Shown piece after piece: positions 42,521 to 51,566 of a stretch of 54,163 nt of DNA. Where the stretch lies: assembly GCA_050184225.1 (NCBI GenBank), contig JBFXAN010000025.1, positions 1 through 54,163 of the forward strand. The letters are read 5' to 3'. Source of the DNA: JBFXAN01 sp050184225. Its GTDB lineage: Bacteria > Chloroflexota > Dehalococcoidia > CAUJGQ01. A program made the position numbers and the translations under genes. Below the pieces are notes generated by a model. The model was not told where the DNA came from. It did no database searches and saw nothing but the letters and a program-made list of their open reading frames with translations. Position 1 is the stretch's first letter; each line of letters begins with the position of its first letter.

Positions 42521-45500
42521 CTACCCCCCAGCTGAGCGAGCGACGGCCGCGCCGGCGCTGCGACGCTTTTCCTGACCAGCTTCGATCACGGAACGGGCCG
42601 CGCGGCCCCAGTCTACCCCGGCCGGTGAAGTGCCCATCTCGCGCAAGTCGGCCTCGAGCAGTTGGAGCATCTGGCTCGTGTCGTTCTCCACTCGATCCGG
42701 CTCGCGGTAGTTGAACCACAGCTCGATGACGCTGCGCTGTGCAGAAGAGATGGCGGTGGTGCCTGCCACTCGCCATTCATGATCGTACAAATCGACGCCC
42801 GGCATCGTTGCTAGGAGTGTTCCGGCACCGTTGACCTCGGTCACCTGTGCACCATCGAACAGCATGAAATCGACAAAGGCATCGAACTGGTCGATGATCG
42901 GTCGCCCGCTCGGGCCAAACGGATCGGTGAGCGCCCCCTTGTGTCCGGGCGAGGTCGAGAAGAGCCGCAGCTCCCCCTCGCGCCCATTGGCCGCGCCGGC
43001 GGGTGGTGCGAGCGAGAGCGTGCCGCGATCACCGAGGCCGGCACCCGCGACCCGGTAATCGAGTGCCCGATAGGAGCGCGTGAGGTAGAAGAGCTCGATC
43101 AAGGTCGGCCCCTCCTCTTCGCGGTGGCTACCGGTCAGGCGCGATACGACCAGCGGATGCAGTGGTTTGACCCTGGCCTCGCGGATCTCGATCTCGGTGG
43201 CCGCGAGTGCTTCTGGAAGGACGTGGAAGTTGCGGTGATACTGGCAGATTACCCCGGGTTCCCCGCGCCGCGGACTGACGCCGTAAAAGGCCTCCAGTGC
43301 CCGCTCGGCCTCCGGCGTGGCAAAGAGATCCTCACCCAGGTACCACACGGTCAAGGCGACAATCGCCGGACCGACCTGCGGGCAGTGCAGCGCCGGCGTG
43401 CCGGTTTCGGCCGCCGTCTCTCGAATGAACGCTGAAAGGCGTTCCTGGGCGACGCCGCGTACTCGCGGCGTCGCCTCGTTGATCAACGGAATGATCGCCG
43501 CGTCACCAACCAGAAGCCGCCGATACACCGGACCCCCGTTCGAGCGCCCCAGTTCGACGGACGATGAGGTACGGTCCACACCCGTGCCCTGCGGGTTGCC
43601 CGCGGGCGTGCAGTGCACCAACGCGGAGAGGTATCCGGCAATCGCCGGTGCAGCGGCGGCCCCCATGCCGAGCCACGCGGCTGCTGCTGATGGAAAGTCG
43701 CTCGGGAGTTGCGTCCCGAGCGACTCCGTCGCCTCCCGGTCCATGGCGGCGTCAAGCCCCTCCAGTTCCTGCTGGCCGGCCTGATAACCCGTCTGGTCGC
43801 TTCCCACCGTCTGACGCCTGACCGCCTCGACCAAGCTGCTTACCTGGCCGGTCGCAGGCAGGTCGTCCGGCCGTCGGGTGCGATCGGGGATGATCTGCAC
43901 CTCGATGTCGCCCAGGCTACCGCCGGAGCCGACCAGGGCACGTGCGCGGACGCGCGGGGCGATCTCCCGCGCCTTGGTCAGCGACTGATGATCGCTGGGC
44001 TCGAGCTGATCATCGTCCTGCGGACGCAACTGGGCCACCGCATGGAGCGGTTTGGGGATGCCCTGCGCGAGGCGCTCATCCACCCGGTCCTGCAGCTTCT
44101 TGTACACCGCCTGCAAGTTGTCGAGCTGTTGCAGCGTCTGGCGAATCTGGCCCTGGGCCTCCTGTACGAAGACCGAGCGGGTGAGCTTGAACAGTGCCGC
44201 CGCCGTGTAGGCGTACAGCAACTCCCTATACAGATCGAATAACTCATCCTCCTGTCGGACACGGCGCTCGGCGAGTGTCTCCGTGGGTCGCAAAAGGCGC
44301 GTCAGCACGAGAAAGACGAGCAAACCGACGACGAAGGCAAGCACGACCTGGAGGACACCCGAGATGACGAGACCAAGTAGCGCCCAGACGCCGACAGCGA
44401 CGACGATACCACCGAGCAGCGCGCCGATCAGTCGGCCCAATCCGAGTGTCTTGCGCTCCGCCGGGGGTGGCCGCAAGACGCTGTTCTTCTGCTCTTCAAT
44501 CTCACGCTTGAGGTCTGCGATCGGCCGATACCGCCAATCCTCCATCCCGGGCTGCATGCCGGGGTCGGGAACGCGCTCGGTGACGCTTGCGTCCGGGTCG
44601 AAGTACGCGCCGATGCGCTCGACGACTGTACGGATGGCTTCGACGCTGCCGCGCACAGTGGCGATCGCACTAGGCTTCTCATGCTGTTGCGGTGGGTTGA
44701 GCGCCTCACCCACCACCTTCTCATTCAGCCATCTGGCGAAGCGCGGACCGTGCTTCGCCAGATCCACGCGAACACGATTCTCGGCGACGCCGGGCGCGGC
44801 GCGGTCGACATCATCGAGCCGGAGAAATAGCCGCGTGCAATAATCATCCCAGGTACCACGGTTCTCTTCGGGCGCCGTGTAGATCGCCTTGGTGTCGGCG
44901 TCGCCGCGCTCGACCGCGTCGAGCGTCTCGTCCGGTTTCGAGAGAGACGTTACGAGCGTGTCCATACTCTCTCTGTCCGCTCGGCCGTCACCCACTCCCC
45001 GCGCAAGCACGCCGGTCTCCTCCTCGGCGTGGATGAACGCGGCAAGATCTTCCGGCGCCGGGCCACCAAACTCACTGATCCGGCGCCGCGGTGGTACGGC
45101 GGTGGGATCTTCTATGAGCTCTCCGAAGACCCGACGCGCGACGCTGCCGCTCATCTGCTGGGCGATCTGGCGCTTGGGATACTCAATGCTTGCAGCGGAG
45201 AAGGCGAGCTTATGCTTGTGCTGGGTCGCCATCGCCGAGACGCCAGCGGCCACCTGGTCGTTGCTCACCGCCCGCGCCACCAGGCTCGCCTCGTCGTATA
45301 CGTCGGTTTTGCTCGCCTCGTTATCCTTGTCCCGACGACCGATCCAGTACACGCCCGAGATCACGTCCGACCCGAGCTGGTACTCGATCGGGTCCGGCTT
45401 GACCGGAAGCCAGCGACGGGAGAACGTTGTCGGCTCCGTCTCGATCTTCTCCAAGAGCTGCAGCTCGCGCATGATCGCGAAGGTGCCGGAGCGGCCCTTG

Positions 45501-46186
45501 GTGATCATCTGCCGCTGCGCCTCGGGGCTCCCCGCCTGCTCGTTGTCGAATGTGCTGGAATTACAGAGAAAGAGGCGGATGGTGATGTTGTTGGCGCGGA
45601 AGTTGTTGTCCAACGCGAACCGACGCAGCCACAGTGACAGGGGAAGCACCATTCCCGCGCCCGTGCCGCCGGCCGTGGACGCATAGATGTGAATCGCGAT
45701 CGGCGCGTTATTCTCACCCTCCTCGCGCAGGCCACGGAGCAGGTTGCTGAGGAAGGCGTCCGTCTGGGACGACCGGCGCATGAGTGGGTCGAGCAGCGCC
45801 GCAAATGCGAGCAGGCCGGAACCACGCACGCCCCAGAGCCCATCAGCGGGGGCGGGTAACTCAAGCGTGTCCCGGCCAGTGCGTCGCATGATCGCCGCTT
45901 CGGGGCGTAGCCGCGGCCCTGCGGCGCCATCGGCCGGTTCCAGCGCGTGACCTAGATTCAGATTCGCCCACTGTTTCCCGAACGAGTTCTTGGCTTCGGC
46001 GCCAAAGTTGGGTGGTACGGTGTTGAGCTTGTCGCCAAGCATGTACGCGCCGGTGTGCGAGGGGCGAGTGTCGAGGTCGAACGCGACAAATTCCGGCATC
46101 TTGATGCCGTAGTACTCGCCCGTACCTTTGCATTCCTCGGCGATGTACTTGCCCGAGCCGCCCAAGTAGATGTTCAGGATGCCCAT
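42521..46186 (-). CDS. Membrane-anchored tubulin/FtsZ-like GTPase
   Basis: 1221 residues. The N-terminus MGILNIYLGGSGKYIAEE has the glycine loop of the tubulin/FtsZ fold. At about 169-178 stands STAGGTGAGM, the tubulin signature ([SAG]GGTG[SAT]G), after the strand IAIHIYAS. This matches the Tubulin_2-like families of large bacterial tubulin relatives. Around 582-633 there is a TM hairpin (LIGALLGGIVVAVGVWALLG then VVLAFVVGLLVFLVL). Charged, partly coiled-coil segments and a large unrecognised C-terminal region follow. It is far longer than FtsZ (about 350-400) and bound to membrane. ATG 46186 follows GGAAGGTGG. It is expected to polymerise or switch with GTP, working with the operon's other products. 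Confidence 0.85.
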   Translation of the reverse strand: MGILNIYLGGSGKYIAEECKGTGEYYGIKMPEFVAFDLDTRPSHTGAYMLGDKLNTVPPNFGAEAKNSFGKQWANLNLGHALEPADGAAGPRLRPEAAIMRRTGRDTLELPAPADGLWGVRGSGLLAFAALLDPLMRRSSQTDAFLSNLLRGLREEGENNAPIAIHIYASTAGGTGAGMVLPLSLWLRRFALDNNFRANNITIRLFLCNSSTFDNEQAGSPEAQRQMITKGRSGTFAIMRELQLLEKIETEPTTFSRRWLPVKPDPIEYQLGSDVISGVYWIGRRDKDNEASKTDVYDEASLVARAVSNDQVAAGVSAMATQHKHKLAFSAASIEYPKRQIAQQMSGSVARRVFGELIEDPTAVPPRRRISEFGGPAPEDLAAFIHAEEETGVLARGVGDGRADRESMDTLVTSLSKPDETLDAVERGDADTKAIYTAPEENRGTWDDYCTRLFLRLDDVDRAAPGVAENRVRVDLAKHGPRFARWLNEKVVGEALNPPQQHEKPSAIATVRGSVEAIRTVVERIGAYFDPDASVTERVPDPGMQPGMEDWRYRPIADLKREIEEQKNSVLRPPPAERKTLGLGRLIGALLGGIVVAVGVWALLGLVISGVLQVVLAFVVGLLVFLVLTRLLRPTETLAERRVRQEDELFDLYRELLYAYTAAALFKLTRSVFVQEAQGQIRQTLQQLDNLQAVYKKLQDRVDERLAQGIPKPLHAVAQLRPQDDDQLEPSDHQSLTKAREIAPRVRARALVGSGGSLGDIEVQIIPDRTRRPDDLPATGQVSSLVEAVRRQTVGSDQTGYQAGQQELEGLDAAMDREATESLGTQLPSDFPSAAAAWLGMGAAAAPAIAGYLSALVHCTPAGNPQGTGVDRTSSSVELGRSNGGPVYRRLLVGDAAIIPLINEATPRVRGVAQERLSAFIRETAAETGTPALHCPQVGPAIVALTVWYLGEDLFATPEAERALEAFYGVSPRRGEPGVICQYHRNFHVLPEALAATEIEIREARVKPLHPLVVSRLTGSHREEEGPTLIELFYLTRSYRALDYRVAGAGLGDRGTLSLAPPAGAANGREGELRLFSTSPGHKGALTDPFGPSGRPIIDQFDAFVDFMLFDGAQVTEVNGAGTLLATMPGVDLYDHEWRVAGTTAISSAQRSVIELWFNYREPDRVENDTSQMLQLLEADLREMGTSPAGVDWGRAARSVIEAGQEKRRSAGAAVARSAGG

Positions 46187-46324
46187 GGTGCGCCACCTTC
46201 CAGGAATGAAGCGTGCACGTAGTCTGGTAGACGATAGGAGTTTTTGTCAATCCGGAGCGAATCTGCAATCCATTCTACATTCGCTCTCTCCTCTTCTGTG
46301 GCTTCTACACGCTCGGCTACCCGC
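46174..46324 (-). other. Coding-like spacer without a start codon
   Basis: The 138-bp gap between the MotB-like and tubulin-like genes contains an open minus-strand frame. It codes VEATEEERANVEWIADSLRI then DKNSYRLPDYVHASFLEGG and ends with a stop overlapping the tubulin ATG. Composition is protein-like, but no ATG, GTG or TTG starts it inside the gap. It could be a frameshifted extension of the upstream gene. The same stretch holds TTGACA, possibly a -35 box of an internal promoter. Confidence 0.35.
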
Positions 46325-47161
46325 TTACGGCCGGCAGTTCGGCGGCGGCGGATTGTCGAAATACAGCTGCAGATGAACCTGGCCAAGGGTGGCAGGATTC
46401 GCATCCTGCCAATTGAGCGACTCATAGATGGCGTCGGCGCCAAAGATTTCGGGGAGCGCCTCGCGCAGCCGTTCATTCACCGTGTCGGCAAGCCTCGTAC
46501 CGGTGGCGACTTGTGCGGAGTAAACATAGGTCAGCACCAAGCCCGCCTTCTGACCCAGGAATTGCTCCAATGCTGCGCGCAGTTGCTCCACGGTAGGAAT
46601 ATCGAGGCCGCCCTGTGGCGTGCGGGTGTTCGCCACGGTCAGTTCGGTCTTTTTCAGGATCGCCGTGCGCGGAGGACATGGAGGCACGTCGTCGGCCGGG
46701 TTCTTCGCCGTCAAGTCAAGCGCGATGTCGCCCGCTTGAAAGGCGCCACTTTCCGACGCACGGAGGGCGCCGATGGTGAAGTTGATCGGGACGCCGTCGG
46801 CGCCGCAACCGGCTTGCATGGCCGCGGGCAACACATCGAGGCTATAGCGCCCGCCGACGACGTTCGCGCTGCCACATCGCCGGGCGCCGACGAATGCGGC
46901 GACCGTGGCGCCGTCCGGTGCGGTTTGGCTCTCTATGGTAACGGTCCCCGCAAAGCGTGCGGGGACCGGCGTTGGTGTCGGCGTAACCGTCACCTCGGCC
47001 GCCAGCGGCGGGGGATCGTCGATCTCCGCGTGCGCCGGGAGTTTGAAGCCGGGCACGGAAACCAGGAAGATCACGAAGGCGCCCAGCACCAGGTCGGCAA
47101 AGAGCCAGCCGCCAAGCAGCCAGGTAGGGGAACCGCGCGCGTCGCGTGTCTCACCGGCCAT
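46325..47161 (-). CDS. Single-TM envelope protein with MotB/TolR-like membrane Asp
   Basis: 278 residues. After a short cytoplasmic N-terminus there is one TM helix (about 14-36, WLLGGWLFADLVLGAFVIFL). The FADL element places Asp23 inside the helix, as in MotB/TolR/ZorB stator proteins. A Pro/Thr linker (VTVTPTPTPVP) follows, then a beta-rich domain (about 55-150) and a C-terminal domain (about 170-278) containing LEQFLGQKAGLVLTYVYSAQ. An OmpA-like peptidoglycan motif is not obvious. ATG 47161 overlaps the previous gene by 11 bp and has AGGAGTG upstream. It is probably a partner of the coiled-coil TM protein just before it. Confidence 0.7.
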   Translation of the reverse strand: MAGETRDARGSPTWLLGGWLFADLVLGAFVIFLVSVPGFKLPAHAEIDDPPPLAAEVTVTPTPTPVPARFAGTVTIESQTAPDGATVAAFVGARRCGSANVVGGRYSLDVLPAAMQAGCGADGVPINFTIGALRASESGAFQAGDIALDLTAKNPADDVPPCPPRTAILKKTELTVANTRTPQGGLDIPTVEQLRAALEQFLGQKAGLVLTYVYSAQVATGTRLADTVNERLREALPEIFGADAIYESLNWQDANPATLGQVHLQLYFDNPPPPNCRP

Positions 47162-48719
47162 CGTCGGATTCACTCCTGGCGTCGAATCGGCGGCGACGCG
47201 CCGAGCCGCCGCTCGCGCCGTTGCTTCCCACCAATGCCTCAGCGGCGCGCGCCTGCGCCTGGGCGGCATCGCGCAGACCTCCGACCACCGTCATCACCGT
47301 CGGCATGTCGTTCGTCAGCTCGCGCGCATCGACCGCGAGCGTGCGGAGGTAGGGGGCGGCGCCACCAAGCGCCTCCAGCGCAGCGTCGAGATCGACGGTC
47401 GTGCGCTGCACCAGCCTCATCAACTCGGTCTGCGCCATGCGCTCGTCCGCCATCTGTGCGAGCAGGCGCTCCTGACCATCCACCATCCGTAGGGCGGCAG
47501 CATCCATGCTGGTGATTGTCTTGGCGAGGGTCTGCGTGTCGGTGCCCAGTGTCGTGAGAGTCTCGCTGAGGGTGCTGCTGGCCCGGCCCGAGCGATCGAC
47601 AGCGTCTCGCAGTCCATCACTCAGCCTCTCCTGATTGGTTGCCACGTCCTGCATCATCCCGAGCAGACGGCCGGTTGTGCCGTTGAGCGTCTCGATCTCG
47701 TTGGCGGAGCGCTCGGTCGCTCCGGCAAGCCGCACGCTCACCAGATTCAGCTCGGCGAGACCGGCGAGGCTACCCACCATCGCTCGGGTCATCGCGGCGA
47801 GCGCCGCGTCAATCCGTCCGATCTCGGCTGAGAGCTGGCCCGTGCCTTCGTTGAGCTTGGCCGCCGAACCGCGCATGTCCGCCACGAGTTCGGGCAGGCT
47901 TTGGGCAAACTCGGTGAGCACCTCCGCCTGGCGCGTCTGCAGCTGCGCATATTCGATCGCCTGGCGGCGCTGCGCGTCCATGTCCTCCAGCATGTGCACG
48001 GCGAGGTCTTCCAGCCGCCCAACCGCAGCGCCCATGTCCTTCGGACGCCGGGCCGCCAGGGCGAGAGAGGCGTCGCCCAACAGCGCGCGAATTGCACGCC
48101 GCTCCGACTCGATGCGTGATGTCCGCTGCTCTTCGAGCCAGTGGTTGACAAAGCCCACGACAACGGTCGCGCCGATCACAATCGCGATCAGGATCACGTC
48201 ATAGATGGCCAGTTCGCCCAGCGTCGGTGCCCACCAGGCCGTGAGCCTACCGTCGAAGCCCTGTTGCCAAAGGTAAAGGAACGTCTGTTCGCTCGCTTCA
48301 GGTCGTTCGCGGAGCAGATCAGAGTACGCGTTGACCGCCACATGGATGCCGAACCACGTGAGCAGGATCGGGGCGAGGATGATCGCGTTGCGAAACAGTT
48401 CGACAATCTCGATCCAGCGGGGCGATCGGCTCGGTTCGATTACCTCATGCGCGAGCTCGTTGGCGTCGAGCAGTCGCTGCGGCTCGACCTGACTCCAGCG
48501 GTCGGCCTGGTCTGCGTCGCCGTCGATAGCTGCTGCCAGCGTCAAAAGGTGGCGTTTGCTATCGGCATCGTGCAGGCGCTCGCCGAGCTCGCGCAGCGAA
48601 CTGGCCACCCCTGGCGACGCCGGCGTCGCCGAGTCCGAGCCGCCAGCCGGCGGCATATAGAAGGTTTCGGCGCCGAGGTCCGGCGGGCTGGGCGAGCCGT
48701 TCTCCGTGTGGTCGTTCAT
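47151..48719 (-). CDS. Two-TM protein with long coiled-coil tail
   Basis: 522 residues. The N-terminal part (about 1-100) is soluble. TM1 is AIILAPILLTWFGIHVAVNA (about 110-130) and TM2 is VILIAIVIGATVVVGFVNHW (about 172-192), with a Trp-rich loop between. A long heptad-type region (about 195-490) of Ala/Leu/Gln/Glu follows, rich in QTRQAEVLTEFAQSLPE- and RLLGMMQDVATNQERLSDG-like stretches, resembling the cytoplasmic signalling rod of chemoreceptors or the tail of ZorA-like motor proteins. Its ATG overlaps the GAP1-like stop (ATGA). It may link the cytoplasmic switch to the envelope. Confidence 0.75.
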   Translation of the reverse strand: MNDHTENGSPSPPDLGAETFYMPPAGGSDSATPASPGVASSLRELGERLHDADSKRHLLTLAAAIDGDADQADRWSQVEPQRLLDANELAHEVIEPSRSPRWIEIVELFRNAIILAPILLTWFGIHVAVNAYSDLLRERPEASEQTFLYLWQQGFDGRLTAWWAPTLGELAIYDVILIAIVIGATVVVGFVNHWLEEQRTSRIESERRAIRALLGDASLALAARRPKDMGAAVGRLEDLAVHMLEDMDAQRRQAIEYAQLQTRQAEVLTEFAQSLPELVADMRGSAAKLNEGTGQLSAEIGRIDAALAAMTRAMVGSLAGLAELNLVSVRLAGATERSANEIETLNGTTGRLLGMMQDVATNQERLSDGLRDAVDRSGRASSTLSETLTTLGTDTQTLAKTITSMDAAALRMVDGQERLLAQMADERMAQTELMRLVQRTTVDLDAALEALGGAAPYLRTLAVDARELTNDMPTVMTVVGGLRDAAQAQARAAEALVGSNGASGGSARRRRFDARSESDDGR

Positions 48720-51538
48720 CGTCTCTGCTCATCCCCCTTCCCTCGCGTGGGGCCGTTGTTTCCCCGGCGGCCGCCGAACGGTAGTCTGCTCAGGCCGTCC
48801 GTCAAATACTGCAGGGACAACGCATCCCCTTTCCCGGCGCGCTGGGCATCCTTCGATCGTCCCTTGGCGGCGGGCGGCGCGCTGCACCGTTCGTAGAGCT
48901 GTTTGGCAATCTTGTCTCGGGTGCGGTCGCCGCCGGATCGGAGGCGGACCTCCTTTGTGATCTGGGAGGACGGACCGCCGGGCCGCTCGGCGTGCAGGTC
49001 GTAGAGTTCTGCCATTGCGCGGTAATAGTTCACGTCGCCGTGTTGCGCATACGTGTGTAACACGCAAACAAAGCTCGCTTCATCATCGAGGAGCGTCACC
49101 AACGTCGAGATGTACCCTTCACTCCGCAATTGCTCGCGAAAGGATTGAGTGACTGACGGCAACCGCTGAGCCAGCTCCGGCGCCACCTCGCGGTGCGGCG
49201 GATCGGTCGTGAGCGCTCCCACGACCATTCGATCGAGCACGATCTGGTGGAGGGGTGAACTGGGCGTGCGCGCGAAGGCGTCGATCATACTCTGAAACGT
49301 GCGCGGGTTGCGAACGTTGGCAGCGAGGTGCTCGACTTCCGAGCGAGCCGTGTCTTCTCGCTGTGTCGCGTTCAGCCGGTCGAGCGCGAGCATCAGCTGA
49401 GTCCAATCGAGCGCGTCCGGATCGCGCGTCGACGACAAGAGGGCGAGCGTATTCCAGGCGCGCGCATGTGCCTTGATCTCTGGAGAGAGGCCCGGCGCGT
49501 TCATCGTCGTGTCGACAAGCCCCCGCGCCGGCGACTGCTTGAACCGGCTCCACGTGAGCCGGCTGAAGTAGCCGTAGAGCATCTGCTCGAACGTTCGCCC
49601 TCCGGAATGCCAGAGTAGGTCAGTGTGACGTTCGAGCAAGCGGTCCAGGGTCGCCCCCGCAATCGGGGCGGCGGCGATCTGGTCCAACAACGCCCGCGCA
49701 CCGGGACTCCCGGCGTGCTCGGTATCAAGCGCTACCGCCGTCTCGTACACCAGCGTAAGAGCAGCGGCATCATTGGGATGGGCCGCGAGCAGTTCCCCGG
49801 CGAACTCGCCCGCCCGCTGCTCATAGCCGTATTGGCTCGCGATGGCTCGGAGTGCGCGCGACGCCTCTGACTCGTATTTTCGGACCACCTCGGCGATGGT
49901 CGATCGCTCGCGCAGCGTGGCACTCTCGATCCCCCGTTTGATCACCTCCGTCGCCCAGGCGGAGGACAAGCGGATGCCCGTGTCGCTGAGGAGCGCTGGG
50001 GCGTCCGCGCCGAGGCCTTGCAGCCAGGGAGCCATACCCTGGGCATTCGGCGCGACATCGGTGCGTGCGGCCAGGTCGAGCGCCCAGCGGCGCAGTTGGG
50101 GAGTGATCGCGGTGTGCGTCGCAACGCGTGCGAGCAGCCGCCGAGCGACTTCTGTGGACCGGTTAGGGAAGCAGCCAAGTGTAACCTGGACCATCAGGTC
50201 CGCACCGCGCACGTCGTCTGCAGCGGCTCGCGCGCGCACCAGCTCCTCCGCTTCGCTCCCAAGGTCACGAATCGCCTGCACGATCGTCGCTCGGTCCGCG
50301 AGGTCCGCGTTGAACTGCACTACTCGGTGGAGATCGGCCAGGCGAGGTTGGGCGCGCCGCTGCCACCAGTCGCTCTCATTGGCCAGCGCCGCATTGAGAA
50401 TGGCGCGTCTCACGCGTGGATCGGCGAGCCACGCGGCGCGCCGAGGGAGCAAATAGACTTCCAACGTCTCGGGCACGAGCATCTCTGCGCGCAGGAAGTA
50501 GCGGAAGGCGGCCAGCAGCGCGGCGCGATCAGCCCCGCGCTCCTCCGCTTCTTGGTGGCAGCGGTGCAGGTCGGCACGCGACCAGGTCCGGGCTGGTTCG
50601 TCGGTGGGCGCGGCATCAGAGAGTGGAACTGGCGCCCACACCCGCTGATCCGCGGTCTCCGCGAGTGGCCGGGCAATCAACCGTTCCGGTGGCCGCCACT
50701 CGCTTTCGGTCAAGCAGGCTACGGCGAACGCGGCAAATTCCTCCGCCGCGCCGCGTGGTGGGATGGTTGCGCGGGTGTTTGAATAGGCGTCGATCCAAAC
50801 ATGCCCCTTCCATTCATCCTGAAAGGCGAAGGTCGTCGGATCGGTTAGCGGTGCAGGGCACGTGCCCACGACGCTGAAGTTCGCCGCATTCGGGTCCAGT
50901 TCGTACGTGCTGAAGGTGAAGTCCTCATCCTCGAGGAGAGCCGGCGGCAGCGCCGCCGACAAGCCGGCGATCAGTTCGGCGACCAGGGTTGGCGGCGCGG
51001 CGATCACGACACGTTGATCGTTGTCTTTGCTGAGATAGGCTGCGATCAGATAGGCCAGCGCGCGTTGGGTGCGCGCGTAGGTCGCGTCGATGAGTGGGGC
51101 CTGCGCGCCGAACTGACGTAGATCGTCCGCCGACAGCGGCGGCAGTGGGGTGCCCGGCGTCAGGCCCTGGACAGAGTCTCGCCAGAACGGCGCGTCCCAG
51201 AGCAGACTGGCGTCGTGCGGGGTGAAATCTGGTGGCAGGCCGATGAGTAGCTGGCTGATGTAGTTGCCCGGGCGCGAGTACGGGTCCAACCCGACGTACG
51301 CACGATGTACGAGGCAGCGTTGATCGTTGTAGCGTCCGAGGGCGAGGGTGACAGGCATGTCGTCCGGGAGCGTGTCCTGGTGGATGCGTCTCCCATTCAG
51401 ATGGTAGGTCCAGAGGGGACGCAGGCCCTCCCAGGCGATTGTTCCGCCCGCCCGCAACGCGTCGGTCGCCGCGTAGGGTCCGAGACCCGGACCTTCCAAG
51501 CCGGCACTCGACCATGTGCAGACCAGTCGCTCGACCAC
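48716..51538 (-). CDS. GAP1-like (GTPase-associated protein 1) adaptor
   Basis: 940 residues. The N-terminus VVERLVCTWSSAGLEGPGLG, then GLRPLWTYHLNGRRI, HRAYVGLDPYSRPGNYISQL and DASLLWDAPFW, resembles the N-terminal domain of GTPase-associated protein 1 families that accompany TRAFAC-type GTPases in bacterial gene neighbourhoods (recalled, not searched). The remaining 700 residues are helical with no motif I recognise (GAP1 middle/C-terminal type expected). There is no signal peptide or TM, so it is cytoplasmic. GTG 51538 is chosen because AAAGGA lies just upstream and 28 bp separate it from the GTPase stop; an ATG at 51700 would overlap the GTPase by 134 bp. Confidence 0.75.
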   Translation of the reverse strand: MVERLVCTWSSAGLEGPGLGPYAATDALRAGGTIAWEGLRPLWTYHLNGRRIHQDTLPDDMPVTLALGRYNDQRCLVHRAYVGLDPYSRPGNYISQLLIGLPPDFTPHDASLLWDAPFWRDSVQGLTPGTPLPPLSADDLRQFGAQAPLIDATYARTQRALAYLIAAYLSKDNDQRVVIAAPPTLVAELIAGLSAALPPALLEDEDFTFSTYELDPNAANFSVVGTCPAPLTDPTTFAFQDEWKGHVWIDAYSNTRATIPPRGAAEEFAAFAVACLTESEWRPPERLIARPLAETADQRVWAPVPLSDAAPTDEPARTWSRADLHRCHQEAEERGADRAALLAAFRYFLRAEMLVPETLEVYLLPRRAAWLADPRVRRAILNAALANESDWWQRRAQPRLADLHRVVQFNADLADRATIVQAIRDLGSEAEELVRARAAADDVRGADLMVQVTLGCFPNRSTEVARRLLARVATHTAITPQLRRWALDLAARTDVAPNAQGMAPWLQGLGADAPALLSDTGIRLSSAWATEVIKRGIESATLRERSTIAEVVRKYESEASRALRAIASQYGYEQRAGEFAGELLAAHPNDAAALTLVYETAVALDTEHAGSPGARALLDQIAAAPIAGATLDRLLERHTDLLWHSGGRTFEQMLYGYFSRLTWSRFKQSPARGLVDTTMNAPGLSPEIKAHARAWNTLALLSSTRDPDALDWTQLMLALDRLNATQREDTARSEVEHLAANVRNPRTFQSMIDAFARTPSSPLHQIVLDRMVVGALTTDPPHREVAPELAQRLPSVTQSFREQLRSEGYISTLVTLLDDEASFVCVLHTYAQHGDVNYYRAMAELYDLHAERPGGPSSQITKEVRLRSGGDRTRDKIAKQLYERCSAPPAAKGRSKDAQRAGKGDALSLQYLTDGLSRLPFGGRRGNNGPTRGKGDEQRR

Positions 51539-51566
51539 TGCGACATCCTTTCGCCATACTGGCGGA

